Program-made: the position numbers and the translations under genes | In this document: one piece after another, positions 24,779-33,604 of the stretch | Layout: each line of letters begins with the position of its first letter | Position numbering within the stretch: the first letter of the stretch is position 1 | DNA from: Laedolimicola ammoniilytica | GTDB lineage: Bacteria > Bacillota > Clostridia > Lachnospirales > Lachnospiraceae | Assembly (NCBI RefSeq): GCF_025567165.1 | Contig: NZ_JAOQKC010000003.1 | Location: 62,001-126,000 of the forward strand | Reading direction: 5' to 3' | DNA: 64,000 bases | The notes under the pieces: model-generated | Seen by the model: only the letters and a program-made list of their open reading frames with translations | What the model was told of the DNA's origin: nothing | Databases searched by the model: none

Positions 24779-24794
24779 AGTGGGAGGAAGCATT

Positions 24795-25667
24795 ATGAAA
24801 AAGAAAGTATTAAGCGTATTTTTATGTGGAGTGATGGCAGCATCCATGCTGGCAGGCTGTGGTTCATCCGGCAAAGAGGAAGTTGCGACCAATACAGATG
24901 CGGAGGATGCAGCGGCAGAGAACGAGGCAGACGGTGAGGACACCGAAGTCGCTTCCGAAGACAGCGACATGGCCTATGTGGTAGATAAGGGAACTCTGGT
25001 AGTAGGAATCACCGATTTTGAGCCCATGGATTATAAGGATGAGAACGGCGACTGGGTCGGATTCGACGCAGATATGGCAAAGGCCTTTGCAGAGAGTCTG
25101 GGCGTAGATGTAGAGTTCGTAGAGATTGACTGGGACAACAAGGTGCTGGAGCTGGATGGCAAGAGCATTGACTGCGTATGGAACGGTATGACACTGACCG
25201 ACGAAGTGACAAGCTCCATGGAGTGTACCGACGCGTACCTGAACAACGCGCAGGTGGTTGTAGTTCCGAAGGACGTGGCTGACAAGTACCAGGATACAGA
25301 CAGTCTGAAGGATTTAAGCTTTGCAGTAGAAGCAGGCAGCGCAGGAGAGGCTGAGGTCAGCGCCCTGGGACTGAATTACACACCGGTCAAGGCACAGTCT
25401 GACGCCCTGCTTGAGGTAGCGAGCGGAACCTCTGACGCGGCAGTTATCGACTCCCTGATGGCAGCAGCCATGATTGGCGAGGGAACCAGCTACGCAGACC
25501 TGACCTACACCGTAGCCCTGAACAGCGAGAAATACGGTGTCGGCTTCCGGAAGGGTTCCGACCTGGCTGCAGTGCTGGATGAGTTCTTTGCTAATGCTAC
25601 CACAGATGGCAGCATGAAGGCCTGCGCAGAGCAGTACGGCGTACAGGCAGCCCTAGTACAGGAATAA
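24795..25667 (+). CDS. Polar amino-acid ABC transporter substrate-binding lipoprotein
   Basis: This 290-residue protein has a lipoprotein signal peptide (lipobox LAGC around residue 20) and an acidic, low-complexity linker (about 25 to 55). The family 3 solute-binding domain starts LVVGITDFEPMDYKDENGDWVGFDADMAKAFAE, and DCVWNGMTLTDE is the typical ligand-binding region. It captures a polar amino acid outside the membrane for the permease and ATPase encoded next. The ATG at 24795 is supported by GGGAGG. An in-frame ATG at 24741 lies in the leader hairpin region and is unlikely. The specific amino acid cannot be told. Confidence 0.93.
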   Translation: MKKKVLSVFLCGVMAASMLAGCGSSGKEEVATNTDAEDAAAENEADGEDTEVASEDSDMAYVVDKGTLVVGITDFEPMDYKDENGDWVGFDADMAKAFAESLGVDVEFVEIDWDNKVLELDGKSIDCVWNGMTLTDEVTSSMECTDAYLNNAQVVVVPKDVADKYQDTDSLKDLSFAVEAGSAGEAEVSALGLNYTPVKAQSDALLEVASGTSDAAVIDSLMAAAMIGEGTSYADLTYTVALNSEKYGVGFRKGSDLAAVLDEFFANATTDGSMKACAEQYGVQAALVQE

Positions 25668-25696
25668 AATAAAAGCGAAAGCAAAAGAGAAGTAAA

Positions 25697-26383
25697 ATGG
25701 AACGAATCATAGAACAGATGCCGATTGTTCTCGGAGCATTGAACAGCGGCTTCCTGCAGACACTGAGATTATTCTTCGTCACGTTGATAGGAGCGGTACC
25801 TTTGGGCCTGGTAATAGCCTTTGGGTCCATGTCCAAATTCCGCCCCTTAAGCATGATATCCAAATTCATCGTCTGGATCATACGCGGTACGCCGCTTATG
25901 ATCCAGCTTTTAATCATTTTTTATTTTCCGGGACTGGTTATGCATAAGCAGATCTGGGGCGGCGGGGAGACCGGCCGCTTTCTGGCGGCGTCCCTGTCCT
26001 TCATCCTTAACTACGCCTGCTACTTTTCCGAGATCTACCGCGGCGGCATCCAGAGCGTCCCGGCAGGCCAGGAAGAAGCAGGACTGGTGCTCGGCATGAC
26101 CAAGACTCAGATCTTCTTCAAAGTCAAGCTGATGCAGATGATTAAGCGGATCGTACCGCCCATGTCCAACGAAATCATCACTCTGGTAAAAGATACCTCC
26201 CTGGCGCGCATCATCGCCCTCCAGGAGATCATCTGGGCCGGACAGGCCTTCATGAAAGGTTCCCAGGGCATTGCGGGCGAGATCTGGCCGCTGTTCTTCA
26301 CTGCCGTCTACTATCTGATCTTCAACGGCGTTCTGACAGTCCTTCTGGATCGTCTGGAGCGGAAACTCGATTATTTCAGGTAA
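25697..26383 (+). CDS. Polar amino-acid ABC transporter permease
   Basis: This 228-residue protein has about five membrane segments. The EAA-loop region (PAGQEEAGLVLGMTKTQIFFKVKLMQMIKRIVPP) docks the ATPase in HisM/GlnP-type permeases. The N-terminal FLQTLRLFFVTLIGAVPLG and the IRGTPLMIQLLIIFY segment are typical of the family. One permease gene implies a homodimer. It is 29 nt after the binding protein, and its stop is inside a 17-bp hairpin that separates it from the ATPase gene. Confidence 0.92.
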   Translation: MERIIEQMPIVLGALNSGFLQTLRLFFVTLIGAVPLGLVIAFGSMSKFRPLSMISKFIVWIIRGTPLMIQLLIIFYFPGLVMHKQIWGGGETGRFLAASLSFILNYACYFSEIYRGGIQSVPAGQEEAGLVLGMTKTQIFFKVKLMQMIKRIVPPMSNEIITLVKDTSLARIIALQEIIWAGQAFMKGSQGIAGEIWPLFFTAVYYLIFNGVLTVLLDRLERKLDYFR

Positions 26384-26414
26384 CAGGAAATTCCAATGGA
26401 ATTCCCTGTTACCT
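26378..26414 (+). promoter_or_regulatory. Intercistronic hairpin between ABC permease and ATPase genes
   Basis: AGGTAACAGGAAATTCC pairs with GGAATTCCCTGTTACCT with one mismatch and a 3-nt loop. It begins within the last codons of the permease. No T-run follows, so it is more likely a stability or processing stem that sets different subunit levels. Confidence 0.65.
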
Positions 26415-26463
26415 AAAAACATGATCGCACTGTGGCGCAGATAAATAAGGAGAGGATAGAAGA

Positions 26464-27249
26464 ATGGCAATCTTAGAAGTAGAACACGTAAGCAAAACCT
26501 TCGGAAAAACCGAAGTCTTAAAAGATATCAGCTTCACCCTGGAAAAAGGCGACGTCGTCTCCATCATCGGATCCTCCGGAAGCGGCAAAACCACATTCCT
26601 GCGGTGCCTGAACTTCCTGGAGCACCCCGACACCGGCGTCATCCGGGTAAACGGCGAGACCCTGTTTGACGCAGCCAATCCGGAAACCAGACAGGAATCC
26701 GAGATCCGTAAAAAACGGCTGCATTTTGGACTGGTGTTCCAGTCCTTCAACCTGTTCCCCCAGTACACAGCCCTGGGTAATGTCATGTTAGCCAAAGAGC
26801 TGCTGGCCAAAGAGCAGCCGGATTATAAAGCACGTAAAAAAGAAATCCACGCAGAGATCGAGGCCGAGGCCAAAAGCCTCCTGACCCAGATGGGTCTGGC
26901 GGACAGAATGAACAACTATCCCCACCAGCTCTCCGGCGGTCAGTGCCAGCGTGTAGCCATCGCCCGCGCCCTGGCTCTGAAGCCCGATATCCTCTGTTTC
27001 GACGAACCCACGTCAGCCCTGGATCCCGAGTTGACCGGAGAAGTCCTGAAAGTCATCAAAGAACTGGCCGATCAGAAGACAACGATGATCATCGTCACCC
27101 ACGAAATGGCCTTCGCTCGCGATGTAGCCAGCCAGGTCATCTTCATGGACGATGGCCGCATCCTTGAAAAAGGCACGCCCGAAGAAGTCTTTGGGCACAC
27201 CAAAGAAGAGCGTACGAGACAGTTCCTGTCCCGTTTCACGCAGGGCTAA
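26464..27249 (+). CDS. Polar amino-acid ABC transporter ATPase (GlnQ/HisP type)
   Basis: This 261-residue nucleotide-binding subunit has Walker A GSSGSGKTT, Q-loop VFQSFNLFPQ, signature LSGGQCQR, Walker B ILCFDEPTSALDPE and switch His (VTHEMAFA). The classic LSGGQQQR has one Cys in place of Gln. It couples ATP hydrolysis to amino-acid import with the two genes upstream. AAGGAG precedes the ATG, and a strong terminator follows, closing the operon. Length is normal. Confidence 0.95.
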   Translation: MAILEVEHVSKTFGKTEVLKDISFTLEKGDVVSIIGSSGSGKTTFLRCLNFLEHPDTGVIRVNGETLFDAANPETRQESEIRKKRLHFGLVFQSFNLFPQYTALGNVMLAKELLAKEQPDYKARKKEIHAEIEAEAKSLLTQMGLADRMNNYPHQLSGGQCQRVAIARALALKPDILCFDEPTSALDPELTGEVLKVIKELADQKTTMIIVTHEMAFARDVASQVIFMDDGRILEKGTPEEVFGHTKEERTRQFLSRFTQG

Positions 27250-27263
27250 AGCACATAAAAAGT

Positions 27264-27298
27264 AAGGCAGATAAGAAAAAACTTATCTGCCTTTATTT
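27264..27298 (+). terminator. Terminator of the amino-acid ABC operon
   Basis: AAGGCAGATAAG (27264-27275) pairs perfectly with CTTATCTGCCTT (27282-27293) around a 6-nt A-rich loop, followed by TTATTT. Confidence 0.88.
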
Positions 27299-27329
27299 AC
27301 GCAAAGCGTATTTTATCTCGTTTTTCGGG

Positions 27330-27358
27330 TTGAAAAAGTTTCTGTTTAATACTAAAAT
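27330..27358 (+). promoter_or_regulatory. Sigma-A promoter of miaA
   Basis: TTGAAA at 27330-27335 and TAAAAT at 27353-27358 have a 17-nt spacer, 36 nt before the miaA start codon. Confidence 0.8.
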
Positions 27359-27393
27359 AAAACAGATTGCAATAAATTAAGGAGAACGTCTGC

Positions 27394-28341
27394 ATGAAAA
27401 AGCCCTTAGTCATCCTGACCGGCCCCACCGCCGCAGGCAAAACCAAACTATCCATAAATCTCGCGAAAGCCATCAACGGCGAAATCGTCTCCGCCGACTC
27501 CATGCAAGTCTACCGCCGCATGGACATCGGGTCTGCAAAAATCCGTCCGGCCGAGATGCAGGGCGTCCCTCACCACCTGATCGACGTCTTAGATCCAAAA
27601 GAAGACTTTAATGTCGTTCTCTTCCAGAAAATGGCAAAAACTGCCATGGAAGACATCTGGACCCGCGGCCACATCCCCATCCTGACCGGCGGCACTGGCT
27701 TCTACATCCAGGCATTACTCTACGACATCGACTTCACCGAAAATGAAGAGAACGTGAGGGTTCGTGCGAAACTGGAAACCCAGGCCATCGAAGAAGGCCC
27801 CGAAGCCCTTCACGCCCGTCTGGCCACCGTAGATCCGAAAGCCGCCGAAGAAATCCATGCCAACAATGTCAAGCGCGTTATTCGCGCCTTGGAATACTAT
27901 GAGCTCACCGGCGAACGCATTTCCGACCACAACGAAGAACAGCGGGAAAAAACATCCCCCTATAACTTCGCTTACTTCGTCCTGAATGACGACCGGGAAA
28001 AACTCTACGCCCGCATCGACCAGCGCGTAGATGAAATGATGAAAGACGGTCTGGTGGAAGAAGTACAGAGCCTCAAAAACGAAGGCTGCAAGCGCGGCAT
28101 GGTTTCCATGCAGGGCCTGGGATACAAAGAAATCCTGGACTACCTGGACGGCGTGATCCCCCTGGAAGAGGCCGTCCGCATCCTGAAGCGGGATACCCGC
28201 CATTTTGCCAAGCGCCAGCTCACCTGGTTCAGGCGGGAGCGGGACGTAATCTGGGCAGAAAAACCGGAATACGGATATGATGAAGAGAAAATTCTTGCGT
28301 TTATGCTGAAAATACTAAAAGAAAGAGGAATTCTAAAATGA
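27394..28341 (+). CDS. miaA: tRNA dimethylallyltransferase MiaA
   Basis: This 315-residue enzyme transfers a dimethylallyl group to N6 of A37 in tRNAs that read codons starting with U. The P-loop is LTGPTAAGKTKL at residues 6 to 17, followed by EIVSADSMQVYRRMDIGSAK with the family DSMQVYR motif, VPHHLIDV, TGGTGFYIQALL and late MVSMQGLGYKEI. Size is standard. AAGGAG precedes the ATG. Its stop overlaps the start of the next gene by 4 nt (ATGA). In many Firmicutes miaA is near mutL or hfq; those are not seen here. Confidence 0.96.
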   Translation: MKKPLVILTGPTAAGKTKLSINLAKAINGEIVSADSMQVYRRMDIGSAKIRPAEMQGVPHHLIDVLDPKEDFNVVLFQKMAKTAMEDIWTRGHIPILTGGTGFYIQALLYDIDFTENEENVRVRAKLETQAIEEGPEALHARLATVDPKAAEEIHANNVKRVIRALEYYELTGERISDHNEEQREKTSPYNFAYFVLNDDREKLYARIDQRVDEMMKDGLVEEVQSLKNEGCKRGMVSMQGLGYKEILDYLDGVIPLEEAVRILKRDTRHFAKRQLTWFRRERDVIWAEKPEYGYDEEKILAFMLKILKERGILK

Positions 28342-29621
28342 CACAGACAGAAACCATGTACCGGGAGCTGGGCATCAGCCCCGCCGTATACGCATTTGGA
28401 CAGGAGATAGAAAAAGGCTTAAAAGAGCGCTTTGACAAAATCGACGAGACCGCCGAGTACAATCAGCTCAAGGTCGTGGGAGCCATGCAGAAAAACCGCG
28501 TGGAGGCGGCCTGCTTCGCGGCCACCAGCGGCTATGGCTACAACGATCTGGGAAGAGACAAGCTGGAAGAGGTCTATGCCACGGCCTTTCACGCGGAGGC
28601 AGCCCTGGTGCGCCCGCAGATTGCCTGTGGCACCCACGCATTGGCGGTAGCCCTGTCCGGAAACTTACGTCCCGGAGACGAGCTCCTTTCCCCGGTGGGC
28701 AAGCCCTACGACACCCTGGAGGAGGTCATCGGTATCCGCCCGTCCAAGGGTTCCCTGGCCGAGTACGGCGTCACCTACCGTCAGGTGGACTTAAAAGAGG
28801 ACGGAAGCTTCGACTATCCGGCCATCGAGGCAGCTTTAAATGAGAAGACAAAGCTGGTCACCATCCAGCGTTCCAAGGGCTATCAGACTCGTCCAACCCT
28901 GTCCGTACAGCGGATCGGAGAGCTGATCGCATTTATAAAAGAAAGAAAACCCGACGTGATCTGCATGGTGGATAACTGCTATGGAGAGTTTGTAGAGCGT
29001 ATCGAGCCCACCGACGTGGGTGCCGATCTCTGCGTGGGCTCCCTCATCAAAAATCCGGGCGGCGGCCTGGCTCCCATCGGCGGCTACATCGTCGGCAAAG
29101 AGCAGTATGTGGAAAACGCGGCTTACCGCCTGACATCTCCGGGCCTGGGCAAAGAGGTGGGCGCTTCCTTAGGCGTCATGACCAGCTTCTATCAGGGCTT
29201 TTTCCTGGCTCCGACCGTGACGGCGGCAGCCTTAAAGGGCGCGATTTTCGCAGCCAATATCTATGAGAAGCTGGGCTTCGCGGTGGTTCCGGACAGCACC
29301 GAGAGCCGTCATGACATCATCCAGGCCGTGACCTTCGGAAAGCCCGAGGGCGTCATTGCCTTCTGCCAGGGCATCCAGGCAGCAGCGCCGGTGGACAGCT
29401 ATGTAACCCCGGAGCCCTGGGCGATGCCGGGCTACGACAGCGACGTGATCATGGCAGCCGGAGCCTTTGTACAGGGATCCTCCATCGAGCTGTCTGCGGA
29501 CGGCCCCATTAAGCCGCCTTACGCGGTCTATTTCCAGGGCGGTCTGACCTGGCCTCATGCGAAGCTGGGTATCCTCATGTCCCTGCAGAAAATGGCAGAC
29601 GCAGGTCTGGTACAGTTATAA
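28338..29621 (+). CDS. Methionine gamma-lyase-like PLP protein (aluminium resistance family)
   Basis: This 427-residue PLP-dependent protein is of the Met_gamma_lyase family often annotated as aluminium resistance protein (YnbB-like). It is conserved next to miaA in Firmicutes. The visible segments are GYGYNDLGRDKLEEVYA, ARPQIACGTHAL-like substrate loop, VTIQRSKGYQTRPTL, MVDNCYGEFVE with the PLP-contacting Asp, and the Schiff-base lysine in GSLIKNPGGGLAPIGGYI. The start overlaps miaA by 4 nt. The true substrate is not established. The gamma-lyase name comes from fold similarity. Confidence 0.9.
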   Translation: MTQTETMYRELGISPAVYAFGQEIEKGLKERFDKIDETAEYNQLKVVGAMQKNRVEAACFAATSGYGYNDLGRDKLEEVYATAFHAEAALVRPQIACGTHALAVALSGNLRPGDELLSPVGKPYDTLEEVIGIRPSKGSLAEYGVTYRQVDLKEDGSFDYPAIEAALNEKTKLVTIQRSKGYQTRPTLSVQRIGELIAFIKERKPDVICMVDNCYGEFVERIEPTDVGADLCVGSLIKNPGGGLAPIGGYIVGKEQYVENAAYRLTSPGLGKEVGASLGVMTSFYQGFFLAPTVTAAALKGAIFAANIYEKLGFAVVPDSTESRHDIIQAVTFGKPEGVIAFCQGIQAAAPVDSYVTPEPWAMPGYDSDVIMAAGAFVQGSSIELSADGPIKPPYAVYFQGGLTWPHAKLGILMSLQKMADAGLVQL

Positions 29622-29631
29622 GGAGAAACGG

Positions 29632-30909
29632 ATGAAAAAGGTAGTGGTAGTGGGAGGCGGCGCCGCCGGGCTCATGGCGGCCATTGCGGCGGCAGAAAGC
29701 GGCGCGAAAGTGACTTTGCTTGAAAGAAATAAGCAGGTGGGAAAGAAAATACTGGTCACCGGCAATGGACGCTGCAATCTGACGAACACCGATCAGAGCC
29801 TGACCCATTACCGGACCTCCGAGCCGGGCTTCCCGGCACAGGTGTTGGAACGGGTCGGCATACAGGATACACTGAATAAATTTACAGAATTTGGGATATT
29901 TACCAAAAACCGGAACGGTTATCTCTACCCCTACAGTGATCAGGCGGCTTCCGTGGCGGAGGTTCTGCGGCTGGAGGCGGAGCATCTGGGTGTAAAGCTG
30001 GCATTGAATACGGAAGCTTTAGGGCTTACCCGGACAGAGAAAGGCTTTCAGGTGCGGACCGAGGGGTGGAGCTATCCGGCGGACGCGGTGATTCTGACAG
30101 CCGGATCCAAGGCGGCCCCGGAGACCGGCTCCGATGGCAGCGGCTATACACTGGCGAGGAGCCTGGGACACCGGATTGTCAGGCCGCTTCCGGCTCTGGT
30201 ACAGCTTCGGTGTAAAGAAAAGATATTTGAAAAGCTGGCGGGCGTCCGAATGGACGCTAAAGTAGAGGTATATACCGAGAAAAAATTGCTGGCCTCCGAT
30301 CAGGGCGAGGTGCAGTTCACGAAGAATGGGATTTCCGGCATCCCGGTCTTTCAGGTGAGCCGCTATGCAGTGCGGGCCCTGGACGTGGGAAAAAAGGTAC
30401 AGGCAGTGCTGAACCTGATGCCGCTGTTTGATGAAGCGCAGTTCCTGACATTTTTAAAGAACAGAAGGGAGCAGAACTCCTATAAGCTCGGTGAGCAGTT
30501 TCTGACCGGCCTGCTTCCGGCAAAGATGATCGGCTGTGTGCTGGAGCGCAGCGGCCTTGCCAAAGGAAAGAAAAGGGCGGAGGACTGGACGGAGACAGAG
30601 CTTACCAGGCTGGCCCATGCGATCCTTCATTTTGAGACGGAGATCACGGGAAGCGGCGATTTTTCCCAGGCACAGGTCTGCTCCGGCGGTGTGGACCTGC
30701 GGGAAGTGGATCCGGCCACCATGGAATCCCGGAAGGCGCCGGGCCTGTATCTGGCAGGCGAGATTCTGGACGTGGACGGAGCCTGCGGCGGCTACAATCT
30801 CCAGTGGGCCTGGAGCAGTGGCTGGCTGGCAGGCGTGAGCGCGGCATCAGCCGGAGAGGAGGAAATGTATGATTCGAATCAGTCAAATCAAGCTTCCGGT
30901 GGAGCATGA
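29632..30909 (+). CDS. HI0933/BaiN-like NAD(P)/FAD-dependent oxidoreductase
   Basis: This 425-residue flavoprotein begins MKKVVVVGGGAAGLMAA, a dinucleotide-binding GxGxxG motif, then QVGKKILVTGNGRCNLTN, the hallmark of the HI0933 family. A late GLYLAGEILDVDGACGGYNLQWAWSSG is the second FAD-contact motif. A longer frame starts at 29557 inside the upstream gene, but the ATG at 29632 has AAGGAG and begins at the FAD motif. Some Lachnospiraceae homologues (BaiN) take part in bile-acid 7-dehydroxylation, but no bai gene is present here. The physiological substrate is unknown. It overlaps the next flavoprotein gene by 41 nt. Confidence 0.88.
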   Translation: MKKVVVVGGGAAGLMAAIAAAESGAKVTLLERNKQVGKKILVTGNGRCNLTNTDQSLTHYRTSEPGFPAQVLERVGIQDTLNKFTEFGIFTKNRNGYLYPYSDQAASVAEVLRLEAEHLGVKLALNTEALGLTRTEKGFQVRTEGWSYPADAVILTAGSKAAPETGSDGSGYTLARSLGHRIVRPLPALVQLRCKEKIFEKLAGVRMDAKVEVYTEKKLLASDQGEVQFTKNGISGIPVFQVSRYAVRALDVGKKVQAVLNLMPLFDEAQFLTFLKNRREQNSYKLGEQFLTGLLPAKMIGCVLERSGLAKGKKRAEDWTETELTRLAHAILHFETEITGSGDFSQAQVCSGGVDLREVDPATMESRKAPGLYLAGEILDVDGACGGYNLQWAWSSGWLAGVSAASAGEEEMYDSNQSNQASGGA

Positions 30910-32488
30910 CGGGCTGGCCCTTTTACAGGCGGCGGCCCGGGAGCTTAAGACGTCTTCCGATAAAATCGAAAATCTGACCATTCAGAAGAAATCCATCGAC
31001 GCCCGGAAAAAGCCTATTTCCTATGTGTATACGGTGGATGTGAAGCTGAAAGGTGAGGAAAAGCTGCTAAAGAAGCTGCATAACCGGAATGTGGCGCGGG
31101 TAGAAAAAAAGCGCTATCAGTTCCCGGAGCCGGGCTCTGAGAAGCTGGAGCACCGTCCGGTTATCGTGGGAACCGGTCCCGCAGGCCTGTTCTGCGGCCT
31201 GATGCTGGCCAGAGCGGGTTATCGACCCATCCTTCTGGAGCGGGGCGAGGCCGCCAGAAAGCGAAAGGAGACTGTGGATCGCTTCTGGAATGGTGGGGCG
31301 CTTGCGCCGAATTCTAACGTACAATTTGGCGAGGGCGGAGCCGGAACCTTCTCCGACGGCAAGCTGAACACTCTGGTCAAGGATCCGGCGGGCAGAGGCC
31401 GCCTGGTGCTTCAGACCTTTGTGCAGGCGGGCGCGCCAGAGGAGATTCTCTACTGGAATAAGCCCCATCTGGGCACCGACGTGCTCATCAGCGTGGTGGA
31501 GCATATTCGAAAAGAAATCGAAAGTCTCGGCGGCGAGGTGCGTTTCGGTACGCAGCTTACGGACATTGACATCCGGGATGGCCGGGTGCGGGGCGTGTAT
31601 ACAAAGTGCAATGATGTGCCGGAACAGGAGGCGGCATATCTGGAGACGGAGGTGCTGGTGCTGGCCATCGGCCACAGTGCCCGGGATACTTTTGCCATGT
31701 TAAAAGACCGGGCGGTTCCCATGGAGCGCAAGGCTTTTGCGGTGGGCGTCCGCATCGAGCATCCGCAGGATATGATCAATGTGAGCCAGTACGGTGAGGG
31801 CTATCCGAAGGCTCTCCCGACCGCGGCTTATAAGGTGACCCGTAAAGTCAGCGGCGACCGGGGCGTCTATTCCTTCTGTATGTGCCCGGGCGGCTACGTG
31901 GTGAACGCCTCCTCTGAGGAGGGCGGACTTGCCGTCAACGGCATGAGTTATCAGGCCCGGGACAGCCGCAATGCCAACAGTGCCATGATTGTCACAGTGC
32001 GGCCCGAGGATTTTGGCGGCGATGATTTACTTTCCGGCGTGGAATTTCAGCGGAGGCTGGAACGGGCGGCTTATCAGGCAGGCGGCGGAAAGGTACCGGT
32101 GCAGCTGCTGGGGGATTTCCGGCAGCATACGGTCAGTACCGCGCTCGGCGAGGTGGAGCCCTGCATGAAGGGCGCCTGGACCTTCGGCGACGTGCGGGGC
32201 ATCTTCCCGGCGCAGCTTTCGGCGGCCCTGGAGGAAGGCATCGAGGGCTCCGAGCACCTGATTCCCGGCTTCGCCCGGGCGGACGCAGTGCTTTCCGGCG
32301 TGGAAAGCCGGACGTCATCGCCGGTGCGGATCTTGCGTGGAGAAAATCAGGAGAGTACAGTGCAGGGCCTCTATCCCTGCGGTGAAGGTGCTGGTTACGC
32401 GGGCGGCATCACCTCGGCGGCCATGGACGGCGTCAAAACGGCTGAGGCGATAGCTGGAAGATATTGTAGAAATCTGGCGACATCTTAA
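30869..32488 (+). CDS. FAD-dependent dehydrogenase (COG2509 type)
   Basis: This 539-residue protein has an N-terminal ~90-residue region (MIRISQIKLPVEHDG ... SYVYTVDVKLKGEEKL) typical of this family. The FAD-binding motif is VIVGTGPAGLFCGLMLARAG around residue 100, and an ending motif LYPCGEGAGYAGGITSAAMDGV contacts FAD. Homologues are common in Firmicutes with no proved substrate. It overlaps the upstream HI0933-like gene by 41 nt, so the two flavoproteins are likely made together. GGAGAGGAGG precedes the ATG. Confidence 0.9.
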   Translation: MIRISQIKLPVEHDGLALLQAAARELKTSSDKIENLTIQKKSIDARKKPISYVYTVDVKLKGEEKLLKKLHNRNVARVEKKRYQFPEPGSEKLEHRPVIVGTGPAGLFCGLMLARAGYRPILLERGEAARKRKETVDRFWNGGALAPNSNVQFGEGGAGTFSDGKLNTLVKDPAGRGRLVLQTFVQAGAPEEILYWNKPHLGTDVLISVVEHIRKEIESLGGEVRFGTQLTDIDIRDGRVRGVYTKCNDVPEQEAAYLETEVLVLAIGHSARDTFAMLKDRAVPMERKAFAVGVRIEHPQDMINVSQYGEGYPKALPTAAYKVTRKVSGDRGVYSFCMCPGGYVVNASSEEGGLAVNGMSYQARDSRNANSAMIVTVRPEDFGGDDLLSGVEFQRRLERAAYQAGGGKVPVQLLGDFRQHTVSTALGEVEPCMKGAWTFGDVRGIFPAQLSAALEEGIEGSEHLIPGFARADAVLSGVESRTSSPVRILRGENQESTVQGLYPCGEGAGYAGGITSAAMDGVKTAEAIAGRYCRNLATS

Positions 32489-32510
32489 GAGAACTTTAGG
32501 ATTTTTTTTG

Positions 32511-32539
32511 TATACAAGCGGAAGCCTTTGTGCTATGAT
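32511..32539 (+). promoter_or_regulatory. Possible promoter before the DUF4321 gene
   Basis: TATACA (32511-32516) and TATGAT (32534-32539) are 17 nt apart. Both boxes are imperfect, but the spacing is right and the site is 37 nt before the start codon. Confidence 0.4.
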
Positions 32540-32575
32540 AAAATGTGATATGTAGACAAAAGACGGAGGGAGTTT

Positions 32576-32827
32576 ATGAGATCAAAGAACGGCTGGGTGC
32601 TGCTGATTATGCTGCTTTCCGGCATTGTACTGGGAGGCTTTATCGGTATGCTGACGGCCAATGTATCGGGCCTGGCCTGGCTTAATTACGGACAGAGCTT
32701 CGGCCTGGAGAATCCCATTGTGCTGGATTTGGGGCTGATGGTGCTGACCTTCGGCCTGACCATTCAGATCTCGATTGCCAGCATCATTGGCGTGGTGATC
32801 GCGATTATCATTTACCGGAGGCTGTAG
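32576..32827 (+). CDS. DUF4321 family small membrane protein
   Basis: This 83-residue protein has two hydrophobic segments (about 9 to 27 and 50 to 80), separated by a loop with GLENPIVLDLGLMVLTFGL. It ends with positive residues YRRL, so both ends may be cytoplasmic. The start NGWVLLIMLLSGIVLGGFIG matches the DUF4321 family, which is typically found next to radC and mreB in Clostridia. GGAGGG precedes the ATG. Function is unknown. Conserved linkage to cell-shape genes suggests an envelope role. Confidence 0.85.
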   Translation: MRSKNGWVLLIMLLSGIVLGGFIGMLTANVSGLAWLNYGQSFGLENPIVLDLGLMVLTFGLTIQISIASIIGVVIAIIIYRRL

Positions 32828-32894
32828 CAGTCCCAGAAAAAAGCTGCAAAGTTGTACGTCTGATCCGCTGCCTGGAGAGCAGAAAGGAACGGGA

Positions 32895-33596
32895 ATGAGT
32901 ACAACGACCATGAAAGAATTATACAAGGAAGAACGCCCCTATGAGAAATGCGTGAAGTACGGAGCCGGGGCACTGTCCGACGGGGAACTGCTGGCAGTGG
33001 TCATGCGGACCGGCACCCTGGGAGAAAACGCCTGTCAGCTGGCGGGCAGAATCTTAAGTCTGCCGGGCTATGAGGGCCTGAAAGGCCTGAACCGGATAGC
33101 GCTGGAACGCCTGATGGAAGTGAGAGGCGTCGGGCAGGTGAAGGCCGTGCAGCTCAAATGTGTGGCGGAGCTGGCAGCCCGGATGGCCAGGGCGGAGGCA
33201 GCGCAGCGTCTGGCTTTTGACACGCCGGAGACCATCGCCGATTATTTCATGGAGGATTTGCGCTATGCGGAGCAGGAACAGTTGCATGTGCTTTTCCTGA
33301 ACACCAGAAATAAGCTTTTAAAAGAAAAGCTCATGTTCAAGGGAACTGTGAACGCGTCCCTGATTTCCCCACGGGAGATTTTCATGGAGGCGCTTACCTG
33401 CCACGCGGTAAGGCTGGTGCTGGTACACAACCATCCCAGCGGCGATCCTGCGCCCAGTCCGGAGGACGTCCGTATGACGCACCGCATTTACAAAACAGGA
33501 GAAATGCTGGGTATCCAGCTTTTGGATCATATTATTATAGGTGATCATTGTTATAGCTCCTTTCGGGAGCGGGGAATACTATCAGAAGAAAATTAA
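32895..33596 (+). CDS. radC: RadC family JAB-domain protein
   Basis: This 233-residue protein has an N-terminal helix-hairpin-helix-like region (LMEVRGVGQVKAVQLKCVAEL) and a C-terminal JAB/MPN+ metalloprotease-like domain. The latter carries the metal motif HNHPSGDPAPSPED and an upstream catalytic Glu in SPREIFMEAL. It was named for DNA repair, but direct repair activity has been disputed. It precedes mreB as in many bacteria. Between the two lies a structured repeated element (33605-33732). ATG with AAAGGAACGGGA. Confidence 0.94.
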   Translation: MSTTTMKELYKEERPYEKCVKYGAGALSDGELLAVVMRTGTLGENACQLAGRILSLPGYEGLKGLNRIALERLMEVRGVGQVKAVQLKCVAELAARMARAEAAQRLAFDTPETIADYFMEDLRYAEQEQLHVLFLNTRNKLLKEKLMFKGTVNASLISPREIFMEALTCHAVRLVLVHNHPSGDPAPSPEDVRMTHRIYKTGEMLGIQLLDHIIIGDHCYSSFRERGILSEEN

Positions 33597-33604
33597 TAAT
33601 GACA

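Noticed and set aside
29632..32488. Bile-acid metabolism locus because of the BaiN-like flavoprotein
   Set aside because: No other bai genes are nearby and the HI0933 family is broad.
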